DNA of 64,000 nt from a gamma proteobacterium symbiont of Taylorina sp. (GTDB taxonomy: Bacteria > Pseudomonadota > Gammaproteobacteria > GRL18): positions 1 through 64,000 of the forward strand of contig JAHXIV010000015.1 of the NCBI GenBank assembly GCA_025655455.1. The letters are read 5' to 3'. Below the pieces are notes generated by a model, which did not search any database, was not told where the DNA came from, and saw only the letters and a list, made by a program, of their open reading frames with translations. This document shows, in pieces, positions 1 through 9,081 of this stretch. The stretch's first letter is position 1, and each line of letters starts with the position of its first letter. A program made the translations under genes and the position numbers.

Positions 1-306
1 AAAATACTGTGATTTTTTCAAATGTAAACTAAAATACCTGTCAAGTATTTTTTTCCATCTTTTTTAATTTTAATTACGCTGAACAGTTACCAACGATTTA
101 AAGAAATTCAATAAGCAGTAATTTTAAACTGAGTTTTATGCCAAATTGAAATTACTGCTTTTTATCTTAAATGTTTTTTTCAATAATACTGAATCGCTGG
201 TTTTGGACGACAGAGGATATTACTATTTCACGTACTGTCTAACCTATTTTGCCACTGTAATCTGTGTAGTCATTTAGATCAAAGTCTGAACTTGCTACAA
301 TAGGCC
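1..306. other. AT-rich leading intergenic region with a stem-loop
   Basis: No gene is seen in these bases. A perfect 12-bp inverted repeat (113-124 AAGCAGTAATTT with 149-160 AAATTACTGCTT) has a 24-base loop and is followed by TTTATCTT. It could end an upstream gene lying outside the window. The rest is AT-rich spacer upstream of the deacetylase gene at 307. Confidence 0.4.
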
Positions 307-1236
307 ATGAATAAAACCGCCTACATTACCCATTCAGCCTGTTTGAAACATGACACGGGTTCAGGTCATCCTGAATCACCACAACGGCTAATTGCTATCG
401 AAGAACAGTTAAAGGAGTCTGGTGTATTTAATAGCTTAAGTCACTATGAGGCTCCATTGGTAAGTAATAACCAGTTAGAGCAAGTCCACAGCCAGTCATA
501 CCTGGACTTCATTGAAAGTAATGCACCAGTATCTGGTGGTGATACCGTAAACCTTGATCCGGACACGCAAATGTCTTATCACTCACTGGAAGCAGCCAGA
601 AGAGCTGCTGGTGCTGTAGTATTAGCAACTGATTTAGTATTAGCAGGTGAAGTCAATAATGCTGTTTGTGCGGTAAGGCCACCTGGTCACCATGCAAAGA
701 AAGACAGAGCCATGGGCTTTTGTATCTATAATAATATTATGGTGGGAATTTATCACGCCTTAGAATATTATGGTCTGGAACGGGTTGCTCTACTGGACTT
801 TGATGTGCACCACGGCAACGGCAGTGAAAACATTATTGCTGATGATGACAGGATATTGTTTTGTTCCACTTACCAGCATCCCTATTATCCTTATGAGCCA
901 TGTCAGAACAATGAGCATAAGGTTTGTTCCCCTTTACCCGCAGGTGCTGGTAGTAAAGAATTTAAGGCTGAAGTAAGCAATAAATGGCTACCTGCACTGA
1001 AGCAGTTTCAACCTGAAATGATATTTATATCAGCTGGTTTTGATGCTCATGAAGATGATTATCTTGCCGGTCTGAATTTTACTGAAGATGATTATTACTG
1101 GGTAACAGAGAAGATTGTTAATCTTGCTGGTAAATATGCTGCTGGTCGTATTGTATCGAGTCTTGAAGGTGGTTATAACACCGGAGCATTAGCAAAGTCT
1201 GTTGAAGTACATTTATTAGCATTACTGGACAGTTAA
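307..1236 (+). CDS. Histone deacetylase family protein (class II-like amidohydrolase)
   Basis: The 309-residue protein is a zinc-dependent deacetylase of the arginase/deacetylase fold (HDAC/AcuC/acetylpolyamine amidohydrolase family), probably acting in the cytoplasm on acetyl-lysine or acetylpolyamine substrates. Visible signatures are RPPGHHA with the catalytic His pair near 128-129, the metal-binding LDFDVHHGNG (Asp164/166, His168), the SAGFDAHEDD loop with a second metal Asp near 246, and the LEGGY motif with catalytic Tyr near 290. Length is normal for bacterial members. The next gene begins 2 bases after the stop, so the two are probably co-transcribed. The real substrate cannot be told from sequence. 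Confidence 0.93.
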   Translation: MNKTAYITHSACLKHDTGSGHPESPQRLIAIEEQLKESGVFNSLSHYEAPLVSNNQLEQVHSQSYLDFIESNAPVSGGDTVNLDPDTQMSYHSLEAARRAAGAVVLATDLVLAGEVNNAVCAVRPPGHHAKKDRAMGFCIYNNIMVGIYHALEYYGLERVALLDFDVHHGNGSENIIADDDRILFCSTYQHPYYPYEPCQNNEHKVCSPLPAGAGSKEFKAEVSNKWLPALKQFQPEMIFISAGFDAHEDDYLAGLNFTEDDYYWVTEKIVNLAGKYAAGRIVSSLEGGYNTGALAKSVEVHLLALLDS

Positions 1237-1238
1237 GA

Positions 1239-1730
1239 ATGCAGATATTACTATCAAAGGCAGAGGCTAAGGTCTGGCTAATACTGTTGTCCATTACATC
1301 AGTGCTATTTATCATTGGTCTGTTTTTACCCATGATGACACTATCTAAGTTGGTCTTTTTTAAAAATACCATTTCTGTTGCTTCAGGTATTTATGAATTA
1401 TTAATAGGCGGTCATTATTTTCTATTCTTGTTAGTATCCGGTTTTAGCATTGTCCTGCCCTTATTAAAGCTGGGACTGCTGTATCAGGTATTAATCAATA
1501 ACCAGATTAAAACCCAAAAGCAGGAAAAGTTATTACATCTGATGCATGATTATGGACGCTGGAGTATGTTGGATGTCTTTGTTGTTGCCATCTTAATAGT
1601 GACCGTTAAACTGGATGCCATTGCAAATATTCAAATACATAGCGGTCTGTACATCTTTGGTCTGGCTGTATTAATGATAATGACCATTACTCACCGGCTG
1701 ATTAAACTCTATGAGCAAAAAATTAACTAA
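1239..1730 (+). CDS. Paraquat-inducible protein A (PqiA) family membrane protein
   Basis: The 163-residue protein has four hydrophobic stretches (about residues 12-32, 58-82, 105-125 and 132-152). It carries the PqiA-family signature GRWSMLDVFVVAIL near the third segment and a P-M-x-T loop after the first. PqiA proteins are inner-membrane partners of MCE lipid-transport systems. This is a single PqiA unit (half of E. coli PqiA), and no MCE (PqiB) gene sits beside it. It starts 2 bases after the deacetylase stop, which suggests translational coupling. Family assignment is firm; the function here is unknown. Confidence 0.85.
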   Translation: MQILLSKAEAKVWLILLSITSVLFIIGLFLPMMTLSKLVFFKNTISVASGIYELLIGGHYFLFLLVSGFSIVLPLLKLGLLYQVLINNQIKTQKQEKLLHLMHDYGRWSMLDVFVVAILIVTVKLDAIANIQIHSGLYIFGLAVLMIMTITHRLIKLYEQKIN

Positions 1731-1746
1731 ACTAAAGCAAGAAAAT

Positions 1747-1827
1747 ATGGAATTTTTTTACCGTTGGGAACAAGAAGCAGTACTGGTCGCAGTAGCAACT
1801 CAAAGTAGCGTTAAAAATATTTATTAA
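1747..1827 (+). pseudogene. Possible 5' remnant of a DUF167/YggU-family gene
   Basis: A 26-codon ORF just after the PqiA-like gene starts MEFFYRWEQEAVLVAVATQ. This resembles the N-terminus of DUF167 (YggU) proteins, which commonly begin with an FYRW stretch, a hydrophobic strand and a Q-x-x-A/S-S segment. The rest of the roughly 95-residue family is missing, so if the resemblance is real this is a truncated relic. The match is short and from memory of the family, so confidence is low. Confidence 0.25.
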
Positions 1828-1890
1828 AATCTGCTTATTATACCTGGTAATACTTGCACCAGAAAATACTATGCCACAGGACTATTAAAC

Positions 1891-2220
1891 TTAATGAACT
1901 GCAGTTTTAGAAAACACATGGATAATAACCACACCAGCAACTATTAATGTCATACCAATCATGGCGGGTAAATCAGGGATTTGCTTATATAAAACAGCAC
2001 CTGCTGCTGCCACTAATACTATTCCAACTCCAGACCATATTGCATAGGTGATTCCTACAGGTATACTTCTCAGTACCAGAGTTAATAAATAAAAAGCAAT
2101 GCCATAGCCTGCGACCACGACCAAACTGGGAACAAGTTTAGTAAACTCGGCGGATGCCTTTAAAGAGCTGGTTGCTATCACTTCTGCTATAATGGCAAGT
2201 GCCAAATAAATATAAGTCAT
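1891..2220 (-). CDS. Small multidrug resistance (SMR) family efflux protein, EmrE-like
   Basis: The 109-residue protein has the four transmembrane helices of the SMR family. The essential membrane-embedded glutamate is at residue 13 (IIAEVIATSSLK). The YAIWSGVGIVL motif lies in helix 3, and helix 4 is LIVAGVVIIHVFS. Length matches EmrE (110). Members exchange protons for cationic drugs or guanidinium across the inner membrane as antiparallel dimers. The sequence looks closer to the EmrE subgroup than the Gdx/SugE subgroup, judged from the helix-3 motif. It stands alone on the minus strand. Confidence 0.92.
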   Translation of the reverse strand: MTYIYLALAIIAEVIATSSLKASAEFTKLVPSLVVVAGYGIAFYLLTLVLRSIPVGITYAIWSGVGIVLVAAAGAVLYKQIPDLPAMIGMTLIVAGVVIIHVFSKTAVH

Positions 2221-2596
2221 ACTTTTACTCTCAGGTATTTTAGATTTTATTGTGTTACATCAGTATACAGAATGAGAAAAATAATTCATATCTATAAGTT
2301 TACCGTAAATGTCCTCAAATGGTATTTGTCAGACCCAGGTTTGAGGCTTATAAAAAAGTATCACGAAAAAGGTTAATTTATTAAAAATATGAGAGGAGAA
2401 AAAATATTTTTACTGATTAACCTTGACCGATGATACCCTCAAAGACACTAATAATATCAGCAGTAAATTACAATCTACTCTAAATATTTCAGAACCAGAA
2501 TATAAACACGCACTCAAGTAAGTTCAATTACAGATTGATGTGCCGTTCCGCACTAAGGGTCATTAAATATCATAATTTATTTAGGTTCAACCTGGG
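2221..2596. other. Intergenic stretch without a recognised gene
   Basis: It lies upstream of the SMR gene and downstream of the chemoreceptor gene. A plus-strand open stretch of 33 codons without a start (about 2420-2521) is visible, but I recognise nothing in it. No terminator or repeat is clear. Confidence 0.4.
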
Positions 2597-4099
2597 TTAA
2601 AACAAATCAACTTCATTTTGTTGACTGGATGTAGATTCAAAATGTTTATTTTCCTCAACCATTTCATCCACTAAAGCTAAAACATCATCGCTGCTGGCTT
2701 CTGTTAACTTAAAATAATCCAGCAACTGAGCTTGTAATTGTTTGTTACGCAGCCAGTTATCCTGTGCAACAATATCCAGAATCTGGTGTACATTATGATG
2801 TACACCATGGTGCGGGATCTGCATTTTAGAATAAGCAGGAAGATGACTATATTGAGAACCACCGGTCTTATCCACTAACCATTTGCCGAAACGACAATTT
2901 CCTTCATCAACTTCTACATCTCTGGCTTCCCGTGAACTTCGTCCGGTCTCCAGAGTTCGATAAGCTTTTTGTACATAAACAATGTGATCAACTTTTGCCA
3001 GAGTACTATAACTGACCAGGCGTGTTTGTCTGATCACCTGAAGTGTATTTTGAGATATTTCTGAAAAAAGAACAAAACTCTGTTCGAAATCATTCACTAC
3101 CTGATGTGATTCCTGAGACAGCTCACTCATTTTTTCTGTATCATTATAAATAGTGCTGCTGGAATCCACCAGTTGCTTAATGATACGGCTGATATTATCA
3201 GTGGCTTCTTTGGTATCAACAGCTAATTTTCTGACTTCATCTGCAACCACAGCAAAACCTCGCCCGGCTTCTCCGGCTCGTGCTGCCTCAATGGCAGCAT
3301 TGAGTGCCAGTAAATTGGTTTTATCCGCCACGCTGGCAATAAAAGTAGTCACTTCAGTAATTTCCTTACTGGCCTCATGGAGTGTTTGTGTTGAGCTTCG
3401 CATTGCTTTTATGGAAGTAATCAGCTGACTGATATTATCTAATACCTGCTTAACCGTTTGTTCACTTCTCTGTGCGGTATCTGCAGATTCTTGCGATGAA
3501 TTTTCAACCTTAGACATTTCATTGGCCATTGATAAGAGATCGGCCTGATTTTTCTTCAAATTTTCTAATAGTTTAATATTTCGTATTGAATCCAGTTGAA
3601 ATAATAATTCGTCTTTTTGTTTTTTCCAATAGTTTTCTTCCATTTGTTTAACTGTTGCATCAATTTCTTGTAAAATTGAAGAAAATACACCATGTAATCC
3701 CGTAGGAAAAGTACTGCGATAAAACTTGCCATCCCAAATATAACTAAATACAGTTGAGACCTCTCTGATAAATGTTTCCATTTGATCAAGTGTATCATTG
3801 ACTGATAAAGCGACTCCATTTAAGCGGGTTTTTACGGCCTTATTGAGGGGAAAAATTCTATCTTCCAGTTTACCCTCCACCATTTTTTGGGTGACTCTTT
3901 GCAGAGCCTCTTCAACATCTCTCTTATAACGGTTAATTTTAGCCTGTATAAAAAGCAAAATGCTGCTAATCAGCAATAATATAATAAATATTGGATCAGG
4001 CTCATAACGAATCAGTGCATAGACAGGGGAGATGAACAATACAATGGCTATAAACAGTCGGATGGTTTTGGCTTCAAATTGATAGAATAAACTGTTCAT
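2597..4099 (-). CDS. Methyl-accepting chemotaxis protein with C-terminal CZB zinc-binding domain
   Basis: The 500-residue protein is a membrane-bound chemoreceptor signalling unit. Two hydrophobic helices near the N-terminus anchor it, followed by a HAMP-like region and the MCP signalling tip ([20 protein letters not shown], then [15 protein letters not shown]). The C-terminus is a CZB domain with its expected His/Cys ligands: DHIVYVQ, the Cys in EGNCRFGKW, and [11 protein letters not shown] domains bind zinc and sense hypochlorous acid or zinc. There is no periplasmic domain. The start at 4099 is preferred over an upstream ATG at 4192 because AAGGAG lies just before it. It overlaps the end of the PAS gene by 26 bases, so the two probably work as a split Aer-like receptor. 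Confidence 0.9.
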   Translation of the reverse strand: MNSLFYQFEAKTIRLFIAIVLFISPVYALIRYEPDPIFIILLLISSILLFIQAKINRYKRDVEEALQRVTQKMVEGKLEDRIFPLNKAVKTRLNGVALSVNDTLDQMETFIREVSTVFSYIWDGKFYRSTFPTGLHGVFSSILQEIDATVKQMEENYWKKQKDELLFQLDSIRNIKLLENLKKNQADLLSMANEMSKVENSSQESADTAQRSEQTVKQVLDNISQLITSIKAMRSSTQTLHEASKEITEVTTFIASVADKTNLLALNAAIEAARAGEAGRGFAVVADEVRKLAVDTKEATDNISRIIKQLVDSSSTIYNDTEKMSELSQESHQVVNDFEQSFVLFSEISQNTLQVIRQTRLVSYSTLAKVDHIVYVQKAYRTLETGRSSREARDVEVDEGNCRFGKWLVDKTGGSQYSHLPAYSKMQIPHHGVHHNVHQILDIVAQDNWLRNKQLQAQLLDYFKLTEASSDDVLALVDEMVEENKHFESTSSQQNEVDLF

Positions 4100-4586
4100 A
4101 ATCAACTCCTTGTAATTTTTCTGATAATAATTGTGTTGCAGCATCAGTGGCATTTTTGGATCCTGCTGCTTTTTCTGCAGCCAACATTTCATTATAAATT
4201 GGTTTAATTACAGATAATGCCTGAGCTGAAGGTTTACGCCGAACTGAATAATAACCAATGATTTTATTATTGCTATCATAACTAGGTGTGACATTAGCAA
4301 AGACCCAATAGAATCCCCCGTCTTTGGACATATTTTTGACGCAGCCATTAAATTCATTACCTGATTTGAGTGTTTTCCATAACAGATCAAAAACTGTTCT
4401 GGGCATATCCGGATGACGAATAATATTATGCTGACTGTTCAGTAATTCATCCTGGCTATAACCTCCAAAGTCAATAAAAATTTTATTGGCATAGGTAATA
4501 CGACCTTTCAAATCTGTTTTTGAGACTATAAAGTCATTATCCCGCATAAGCCGTTCTTTTTGAGTGGCTTGAATTTTGTTTTTCAT
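4074..4586 (-). CDS. Aer-type PAS domain protein
   Basis: The 170-residue soluble protein consists mostly of one PAS domain (about residues 15-125) of the Aer type. It has [19 protein letters not shown], the diagnostic [18 protein letters not shown], and [12 protein letters not shown] followed by [12 protein letters not shown]. Aer PAS domains usually bind FAD and report redox state. In Aer the PAS, membrane anchor and signalling domain are one chain. Here the PAS part is a separate gene whose 3' end overlaps the start of the adjacent chemoreceptor gene, which itself lacks a sensor. Joint function as an energy or redox sensor is inferred from this arrangement. Confidence 0.88.
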   Translation of the reverse strand: MKNKIQATQKERLMRDNDFIVSKTDLKGRITYANKIFIDFGGYSQDELLNSQHNIIRHPDMPRTVFDLLWKTLKSGNEFNGCVKNMSKDGGFYWVFANVTPSYDSNNKIIGYYSVRRKPSAQALSVIKPIYNEMLAAEKAAGSKNATDAATQLLSEKLQGVDYEQFILSI

Positions 4587-4965
4587 AAAAATAATATCTC
4601 ATTGTTTGTGTCAGGGCGAAGTTATCAGCCAATTTTATGTTTGTTACAAATATTATCGGCAGCTAGAGAAAAAAATTTAAATATATTCTGGACATAACTC
4701 TTATCAAACATAAACAGCCATGAGCGTATAAAAAGTTCAGTGCTCACTAAAATTAATAAATTTCAAAAAAACATCCGCAAATTTAATGGTTTAAAAAACC
4801 ATTCATATTGAATAAATTCCTATAATAATTTTCTAATGAGATTAGATATTTTTTTGTTAATATAATTAATGCTATAATGCGCCAGCCTGGTAAATATAGA
4901 TGAGATAAACAGCAGAACTGTTTCTAAATAAGAGAATGCAGTATAAATAAGATAGAGAACAATTA
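4587..4965. promoter_or_regulatory. Divergent intergenic region between the PAS/MCP pair and gene 4966
   Basis: No gene is seen. A good -10 hexamer TATAAT at 4873-4878 faces the plus-strand gene at 4966, but no well-spaced -35 is apparent. The promoter of the minus-strand PAS/MCP pair should also lie here; it is not resolved. Confidence 0.35.
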
Positions 4966-5469
4966 ATGATAAAAGCTATATTGTTGATGTATTTGATATT
5001 ACTGTCTTCCGTTTCGCTCACAGCTCATGCTGAGTCGGATAAGGAAATAGAAAAATTACTGACAAAAACAGTTTATATTCAAGGGGGAGCTTATAATCAT
5101 TTTTCGGATGATGATGATTATAAGGGTGATCCACTCTTTATCAGCGCAGAAATCATTCAATCAAATCAATGGTTATATGGACTTGGCCTGTTTAATAATT
5201 CTTTTGACCAATTCTCACAATACTTATATGGAGGCTATATCTTTAAATTTGACGGCGCTTTGAAAAATATCCATGTCAAGTTAACTGCAGGAATTATACA
5301 TGGCTATAAAGATGAGTTTGAGGACAAGCTTCCGTATAATAGCAGCGGTTATGCACCGGCTATCATTCCGAGTGTTGGCTGGAAAAAAGATAAATTAGGT
5401 TTTGATGTTATTCTACTGGGTAATGCAGGACTATTATTCACCCTGGGTTATGATGTATTTGAATTTTAA
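4966..5469 (+). CDS. Exported beta-barrel-like protein of unknown function
   Basis: The 167-residue protein begins with a signal peptide (hydrophobic residues 3-20, cleavage likely after AHA at about 22). The mature part alternates polar and aromatic residues and includes YGLGLFNNSFDQFSQYLYGG and a closing stretch ending in an aromatic residue (Phe), as many outer-membrane barrels do. The length would fit a small 8-strand barrel, but I cannot assign a family with certainty. It stands alone, between divergent regulatory genes. Periplasmic or outer-membrane location is an inference from the signal peptide and terminal Phe. Confidence 0.7.
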   Translation: MIKAILLMYLILLSSVSLTAHAESDKEIEKLLTKTVYIQGGAYNHFSDDDDYKGDPLFISAEIIQSNQWLYGLGLFNNSFDQFSQYLYGGYIFKFDGALKNIHVKLTAGIIHGYKDEFEDKLPYNSSGYAPAIIPSVGWKKDKLGFDVILLGNAGLLFTLGYDVFEF

Positions 5470-5499
5470 GTTGAGAACAAATACTGCGATCTTATCAAT

Positions 5500-5637
5500 A
5501 TGTTGTTGTTCTTTTCTCTGTTGATGCTTGGCTGTACAACAGCTGGATATCACTATATAAAGATTAATCCTCCACCATTTGGCGCTTCATTAATCATTTT
5601 ATTTTCACCTGAAGCCTTTCTCAGTTCGTCAATATGA
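5500..5637 (+). CDS. Possible tiny lipoprotein
   Basis: A 45-codon ORF begins MLLFFSLLMLGC, which has a lipobox-like LMLGC directly after a short hydrophobic run. It has no positive charge before the hydrophobic core and no convincing ribosome binding site. Its 3' end overlaps the end of the opposite-strand response regulator by 17 bases. It may be a real peptide or a relic of a longer lipoprotein gene. Confidence 0.22.
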   Translation: MLLFFSLLMLGCTTAGYHYIKINPPPFGASLIILFSPEAFLSSSI

Positions 5638-6670
5638 CTGATGTTTTATTATTATCTCCCAATTCGTCTAGTAAGCTATTAATTTTTTTCTGGTATATTT
5701 CCAAGTAATCAGCAAGGCTATCTTCTTCTTCCAGTGATAGTGATGAGACCAGACCTAAGGATAAAAAAGTCTCCTTTAAAGTACCATTCATCTCGGTGAA
5801 AACATCCATTACTTTATCTTTGATAATGTCATTACTGCTTTTTAAAGAATTAACAGATTCTAATAATTCATTTTCAATATTGATAGCTTTAACAGTGGCA
5901 TCAACTCCATCCATTAAAACAGTCAAATTATCACTATTATCATGTATGTTTCTTACTAATAAAGTGGCATGCTGCCAGTTATAGATTGCTCTGCCTTCAC
6001 CAAATAAATGAACCCGATTAAAATTATCAGCAATATTTAAAATTTCATGTTCGATTTGATGAATGTTCCCGGTGTCTGATTGAATAAATGTTTCATTATT
6101 TCCCTGAATTTGCAGAACACAACTACTGCTGAATTTTGATGTGGTGTTAAAGAATAGCTTAAATAGTGAAGCGATATCATGACAAAAAAGATTAGCCTGC
6201 AGAAACTCTATAATAGACTGTGACATTGCAGCATTATTTTGCACATCCAGAACAGCAGAATAAGACTGGCTTAGTTGATATTCAAAGTCTTTAATGCGCT
6301 GATTAGAAATTAAAACCTGATCAATTTTATTTTTGAATTCAATGACATCAAAAGGTTTGACAATATAGTCTGTAGCTCCAACACCATAAGCTTTAAGTTT
6401 ATCCTGCAGATCTTTCTGTTCGGATAGAAAAATAACCGGTATGTTTTTGCTGCTTTCATTGTTTTTAATTTTTTCACAGATGCTATATCCATCAATATCT
6501 AACGAATCAATGGTCAATAATATTAATTCAGGCTTATAAGCGTTTATAAGTTCCAGTGCCTTTTCACCACTACCTGTAATTTCTATCTGGAAATCAGAAA
6601 AAAAGGCACTCATAAAGTACTGTGCTGATTTTTCATGCTCTATCACAAATATTTTTATATCATTTTGCAT
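5621..6670 (-). CDS. Response-regulator-like protein with degenerate receiver domain
   Basis: The 349-residue protein starts with a CheY-like receiver (about residues 5-122), recognisable from GYSICEKIKN, NIPVIFLSEQ and DYIVKPFDV with the conserved Lys. The residue aligned with the phospho-acceptor Asp is Thr53 (LILLTIDSLDIDGY), and the acidic pair reads E-H rather than D-D. Phosphorylation in the usual way is therefore unlikely. The remaining 220 residues show no DNA-binding or enzymatic motif and end in a helical, coiled-coil-prone region. It may bind partners constitutively or by another signal. No kinase gene is adjacent. Confidence 0.78.
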   Translation of the reverse strand: MQNDIKIFVIEHEKSAQYFMSAFFSDFQIEITGSGEKALELINAYKPELILLTIDSLDIDGYSICEKIKNNESSKNIPVIFLSEQKDLQDKLKAYGVGATDYIVKPFDVIEFKNKIDQVLISNQRIKDFEYQLSQSYSAVLDVQNNAAMSQSIIEFLQANLFCHDIASLFKLFFNTTSKFSSSCVLQIQGNNETFIQSDTGNIHQIEHEILNIADNFNRVHLFGEGRAIYNWQHATLLVRNIHDNSDNLTVLMDGVDATVKAINIENELLESVNSLKSSNDIIKDKVMDVFTEMNGTLKETFLSLGLVSSLSLEEEDSLADYLEIYQKKINSLLDELGDNNKTSVILTN

Positions 6671-6754
6671 CTGTTTTCCAATATTTCTAATTAATAAATT
6701 ATCCTGTCAAAGTGTCAATAATGATAATCTCTGACTGTTAGTTCAGGCTACTAC

Positions 6755-6895
6755 TTAGCTCATTGACAAAAAATCTTTAATATTTTTTACTACTTTTTGG
6801 GTGGGAAGCGGGGCAAAGTTTATGCTGGCCTTGTCATTTGCACTGACAACATGAGTAAAGACAAAACAGAAAATTATGAGATATCTTTTGATCAT
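6755..6895 (-). pseudogene. Truncated N-terminus of a possible phosphate/phosphonate-type substrate-binding protein
   Basis: The 46-residue ORF opens with a clean signal peptide (MIKRYLIIFCFVFTHVVSA). The next residues are NDKASINFAPLP, followed by a QKVVKNIKDFL helix. That pattern is like the start of PhnD-type periplasmic binding proteins, but the remaining 200 or more residues are absent. I read it as a truncated gene. The family guess rests on a short stretch only. Confidence 0.3.
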
Positions 6896-6985
6896 CTTAT
6901 ACTTTAAGTTACAAAATCTAAAAGTAGACTGTCGAAAGATAGCATTATTCATAAGATATAAATAGATACCATATGGGGTATGTGA

Positions 6986-7663
6986 TTATGTATCAGCCCA
7001 CATCTGCACCAGTTTTATGTAGCTCACATCGACACTTTGTGCTTCTTTGGATAGTGGATTTTCTTTGAGTAATTTCTCTCTTGCCTGCCATAATTCATAG
7101 AGTATTTCACGCTGATTAGAATCCTGAATCATACTTTGTGCCCATGTGACACAAACCAGACGTTCTCCGGCGGTCACTTCATCAACATAATGCCAGCTGG
7201 TTGAAGGATAGACTATCGCACTGCCTGCTTTTAAGCGGGCGCGATGCTCACCATACTGAGTGACAATGACTAAATCACCACCTTCATATTCATCAGGATT
7301 GTTCAGAAAAAGGGTGGTAGAAACATCGGTTCGGTATAAATTGGGCATCTGCCCCATAATGGGATTATCAATATGTCCGCCATAACCCATTCCTTTTCTA
7401 TATCTTGCAATAAAAGGTGCACCGATTTTTTTCATCATGATAGCAGCTTTATAAGTTTCATTATTTACCAGAGCACCCATTAAAATGTTGTTCAATGACT
7501 GCATCTGTGGTGAATTGTCCTGAATTAATTCCTCATTTTTCTTGACGTCCTGAGCAACATCACCGGCTGATATTTTTCCATCGACAAAATTTGCCTGTTT
7601 CAGAACCGACTGGATGGATTTAATTTGCTGTGGACTGATAACATCCGGTATTTGAATTAACAT
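6986..7663 (-). CDS. PKHD-type Fe(II)/2-oxoglutarate hydroxylase (YbiX/PiuC family)
   Basis: The 225-residue protein matches the YbiX/PiuC family of non-haem iron dioxygenases, often linked to iron uptake. The iron ligands are visible as the HxD pair in YGGHIDNP and the distal His in STSWHYVDEV. The 2-oxoglutarate-binding Arg follows in AGERLVCVTWAQSMI. The family start LIQIPDVISPQQIKSI supports the ATG at 7663 rather than an ATG 23 codons upstream. Length matches E. coli YbiX (225). It is transcribed alone. The substrate is unknown for most of the family. Confidence 0.9.
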   Translation of the reverse strand: MLIQIPDVISPQQIKSIQSVLKQANFVDGKISAGDVAQDVKKNEELIQDNSPQMQSLNNILMGALVNNETYKAAIMMKKIGAPFIARYRKGMGYGGHIDNPIMGQMPNLYRTDVSTTLFLNNPDEYEGGDLVIVTQYGEHRARLKAGSAIVYPSTSWHYVDEVTAGERLVCVTWAQSMIQDSNQREILYELWQAREKLLKENPLSKEAQSVDVSYIKLVQMWADT

Positions 7664-7829
7664 AATTGATACTCTGTAAATAATGACTCGTTGATAGATA
7701 ATTTGTGTTGTCTCTATTATTACGCAGGACACCTTAAATGTATGTATTTATTTGTGATAAGGTATAACTTGAAGTTTAGTGAATAAGCCCCATTTTCTAA
7801 GATAATATTTTGTCTTATTGGGGGTATTT

Positions 7830-8159
7830 ATGTTAAGAGTTTTAAATGTGGTTATTGATGGTCAGATGTATGCCATTAATGTTGAAGAAGATATGATTAT
7901 TTCAGGATCGCCTCTATTTAATAAAATGGATGAAGATATGAATAAAGGCTGGACACTGGGGAGAGACTTTGTTGAAGCGCCTAATGTGACTGAACGTTGT
8001 CAGATTGTGGGGGATAAATTACTGACTGCACTGGAAGACAATAATGAACAAATGAAAATGATGATGGCAGCCTATATTTTATCCAGAGTGCCCAATATCA
8101 TGACGATCCATATTGATAATACCGGTGAAATTCAGGAAACCGAGCTAGAATTGGCTTAA
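7830..8159 (+). CDS. Unrecognised small protein, first gene of a sulfur-type neighbourhood
   Basis: The 109-residue acidic protein has no recognised domain, signal peptide or membrane segment. The ATG at 7830 is chosen because GGGGG lies 5-10 bases upstream; a TTG 12 bases earlier is the alternative. It is followed 29 bases later by another unrecognised gene in the same direction and, further on, by Sel1, MoxR and VWA genes. It has a Met-rich helix (NNEQMKMMMAAYILSRV). A shared role with these neighbours is only suggested by position. Confidence 0.75.
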   Translation: MLRVLNVVIDGQMYAINVEEDMIISGSPLFNKMDEDMNKGWTLGRDFVEAPNVTERCQIVGDKLLTALEDNNEQMKMMMAAYILSRVPNIMTIHIDNTGEIQETELELA

Positions 8160-8188
8160 ACTTTTACTTTTAGTTAGGAAAGAAAACC

Positions 8189-8752
8189 ATGTTGAGAATG
8201 AAATCAAAATGGGGAAAAAATGGTAAGCAGCGTAGTATTGCTGATAATGCAAGTGCTGCAGCCTTTATTTCCTGGCGTATTGCTCAGGAAGCTCTTCTGG
8301 ATTTGGAAAATGAGGATTATCAGACGGATAGTCTCAGCCAAAGAATGAATGTTGTAGTTGAATTTGTAATATTTCTGGCTCATCTGGCTGATCGGCTTAC
8401 CTTTGCATCGATGTCGGAAAAGGAACGGGAAGAATTTATGGTGACTATGGTGAAACATCTGGCCAGAATGCACCAGTCCAGCATGGAAGATATTGCCGGG
8501 GTTAAGGATTATAAAGAAAATTTTATTAACCTGGTCAATGAACGTATGGCTGATTATTCAGAGATGCCCTTTGCAGAGGAAGAAGCGGATCCCAGTTTTG
8601 TGATGCGCCGTTATCTGGGCGCAAAAGTACAGGAGGTGATGGGTGAACGGCATAATAAGTGGATTGAAACTCAAGTGCTTGAAATTAATGCACCTGCTGC
8701 CATAAAACAGCTGAAAAAAGCACTGGATGATTTATATAAGCCGACTTTTTAA
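8189..8752 (+). CDS. Unrecognised helical cytoplasmic protein
   Basis: The 187-residue protein is charged and predicted mostly helical, with no signal peptide. The start has AGGAAAG about 10 bases upstream. It opens with a basic stretch (SKWGKNGKQRS) and then long amphipathic helices. It follows the 7830 gene by 29 bases and is probably in the same transcript, which ends at the terminator near 8816. I do not recognise the family. Confidence 0.75.
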   Translation: MLRMKSKWGKNGKQRSIADNASAAAFISWRIAQEALLDLENEDYQTDSLSQRMNVVVEFVIFLAHLADRLTFASMSEKEREEFMVTMVKHLARMHQSSMEDIAGVKDYKENFINLVNERMADYSEMPFAEEEADPSFVMRRYLGAKVQEVMGERHNKWIETQVLEINAPAAIKQLKKALDDLYKPTF

Positions 8753-8815
8753 ATTTTTATATAACAGGCAGTACTATCCTTGCGCATCTATGTGTAATAG
8801 TATAAGAGCATCCAT

Positions 8816-8843
8816 AAAAAAACCGGCAAATGCCGGTTTTTTT
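8816..8843. terminator. Bidirectional rho-independent terminator
   Basis: AACCGGC pairs with GCCGGTT around a four-base loop. Seven A residues precede the stem and seven T residues follow it, so it can end transcription in both directions. It lies between the convergent genes ending at 8752 and 8890. Confidence 0.9.
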
Positions 8844-8889
8844 GATTAGACTATTTAGTAGTCTATGGGATTTAATTTCCCGTCGATTT

Positions 8890-9081
8890 TTATTTCCAAT
8901 CGCCGTAACCATCGGTGTTTTTTTCCTGGCCATCTTCGTAGCCGGCACTATAGGCTTCAGTCACACGTTGTTCTTCGCGCTCAGGATTACATACATATCC
9001 ACCTTGCCAGCCCTGGATATATTCCGCATTAACGCCTTCAGATTCCATTTTTACAGTAAAATCATGATATTCTTGGTTCAT
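8890..9081 (-). CDS. Small acidic protein of unknown function
   Basis: The 63-residue soluble protein has a GWQGGYVCNPEREEQRVTEA segment followed by YSAGYEDGQ. This G-W/G-Y periodicity hints at a small compact helical protein, superficially like ribosome modulation factor, but the sequence is not a match to it. It is transcribed toward the shared terminator at 8816-8843. Its arrangement and codon use look genuine. Confidence 0.65.
   Translation of the reverse strand: MNQEYHDFTVKMESEGVNAEYIQGWQGGYVCNPEREEQRVTEAYSAGYEDGQEKNTDGYGDWK

Noticed and set aside
2420-2521. 33-codon open stretch ending EYKHALK
   Set aside because: No start codon, no ribosome binding site and no recognisable homology.
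4854-4878. TTGTTA/TATAAT as a full promoter for gene 4966
   Set aside because: The spacing is only 13 bases, too short for a sigma-70 promoter; only the -10 is kept.
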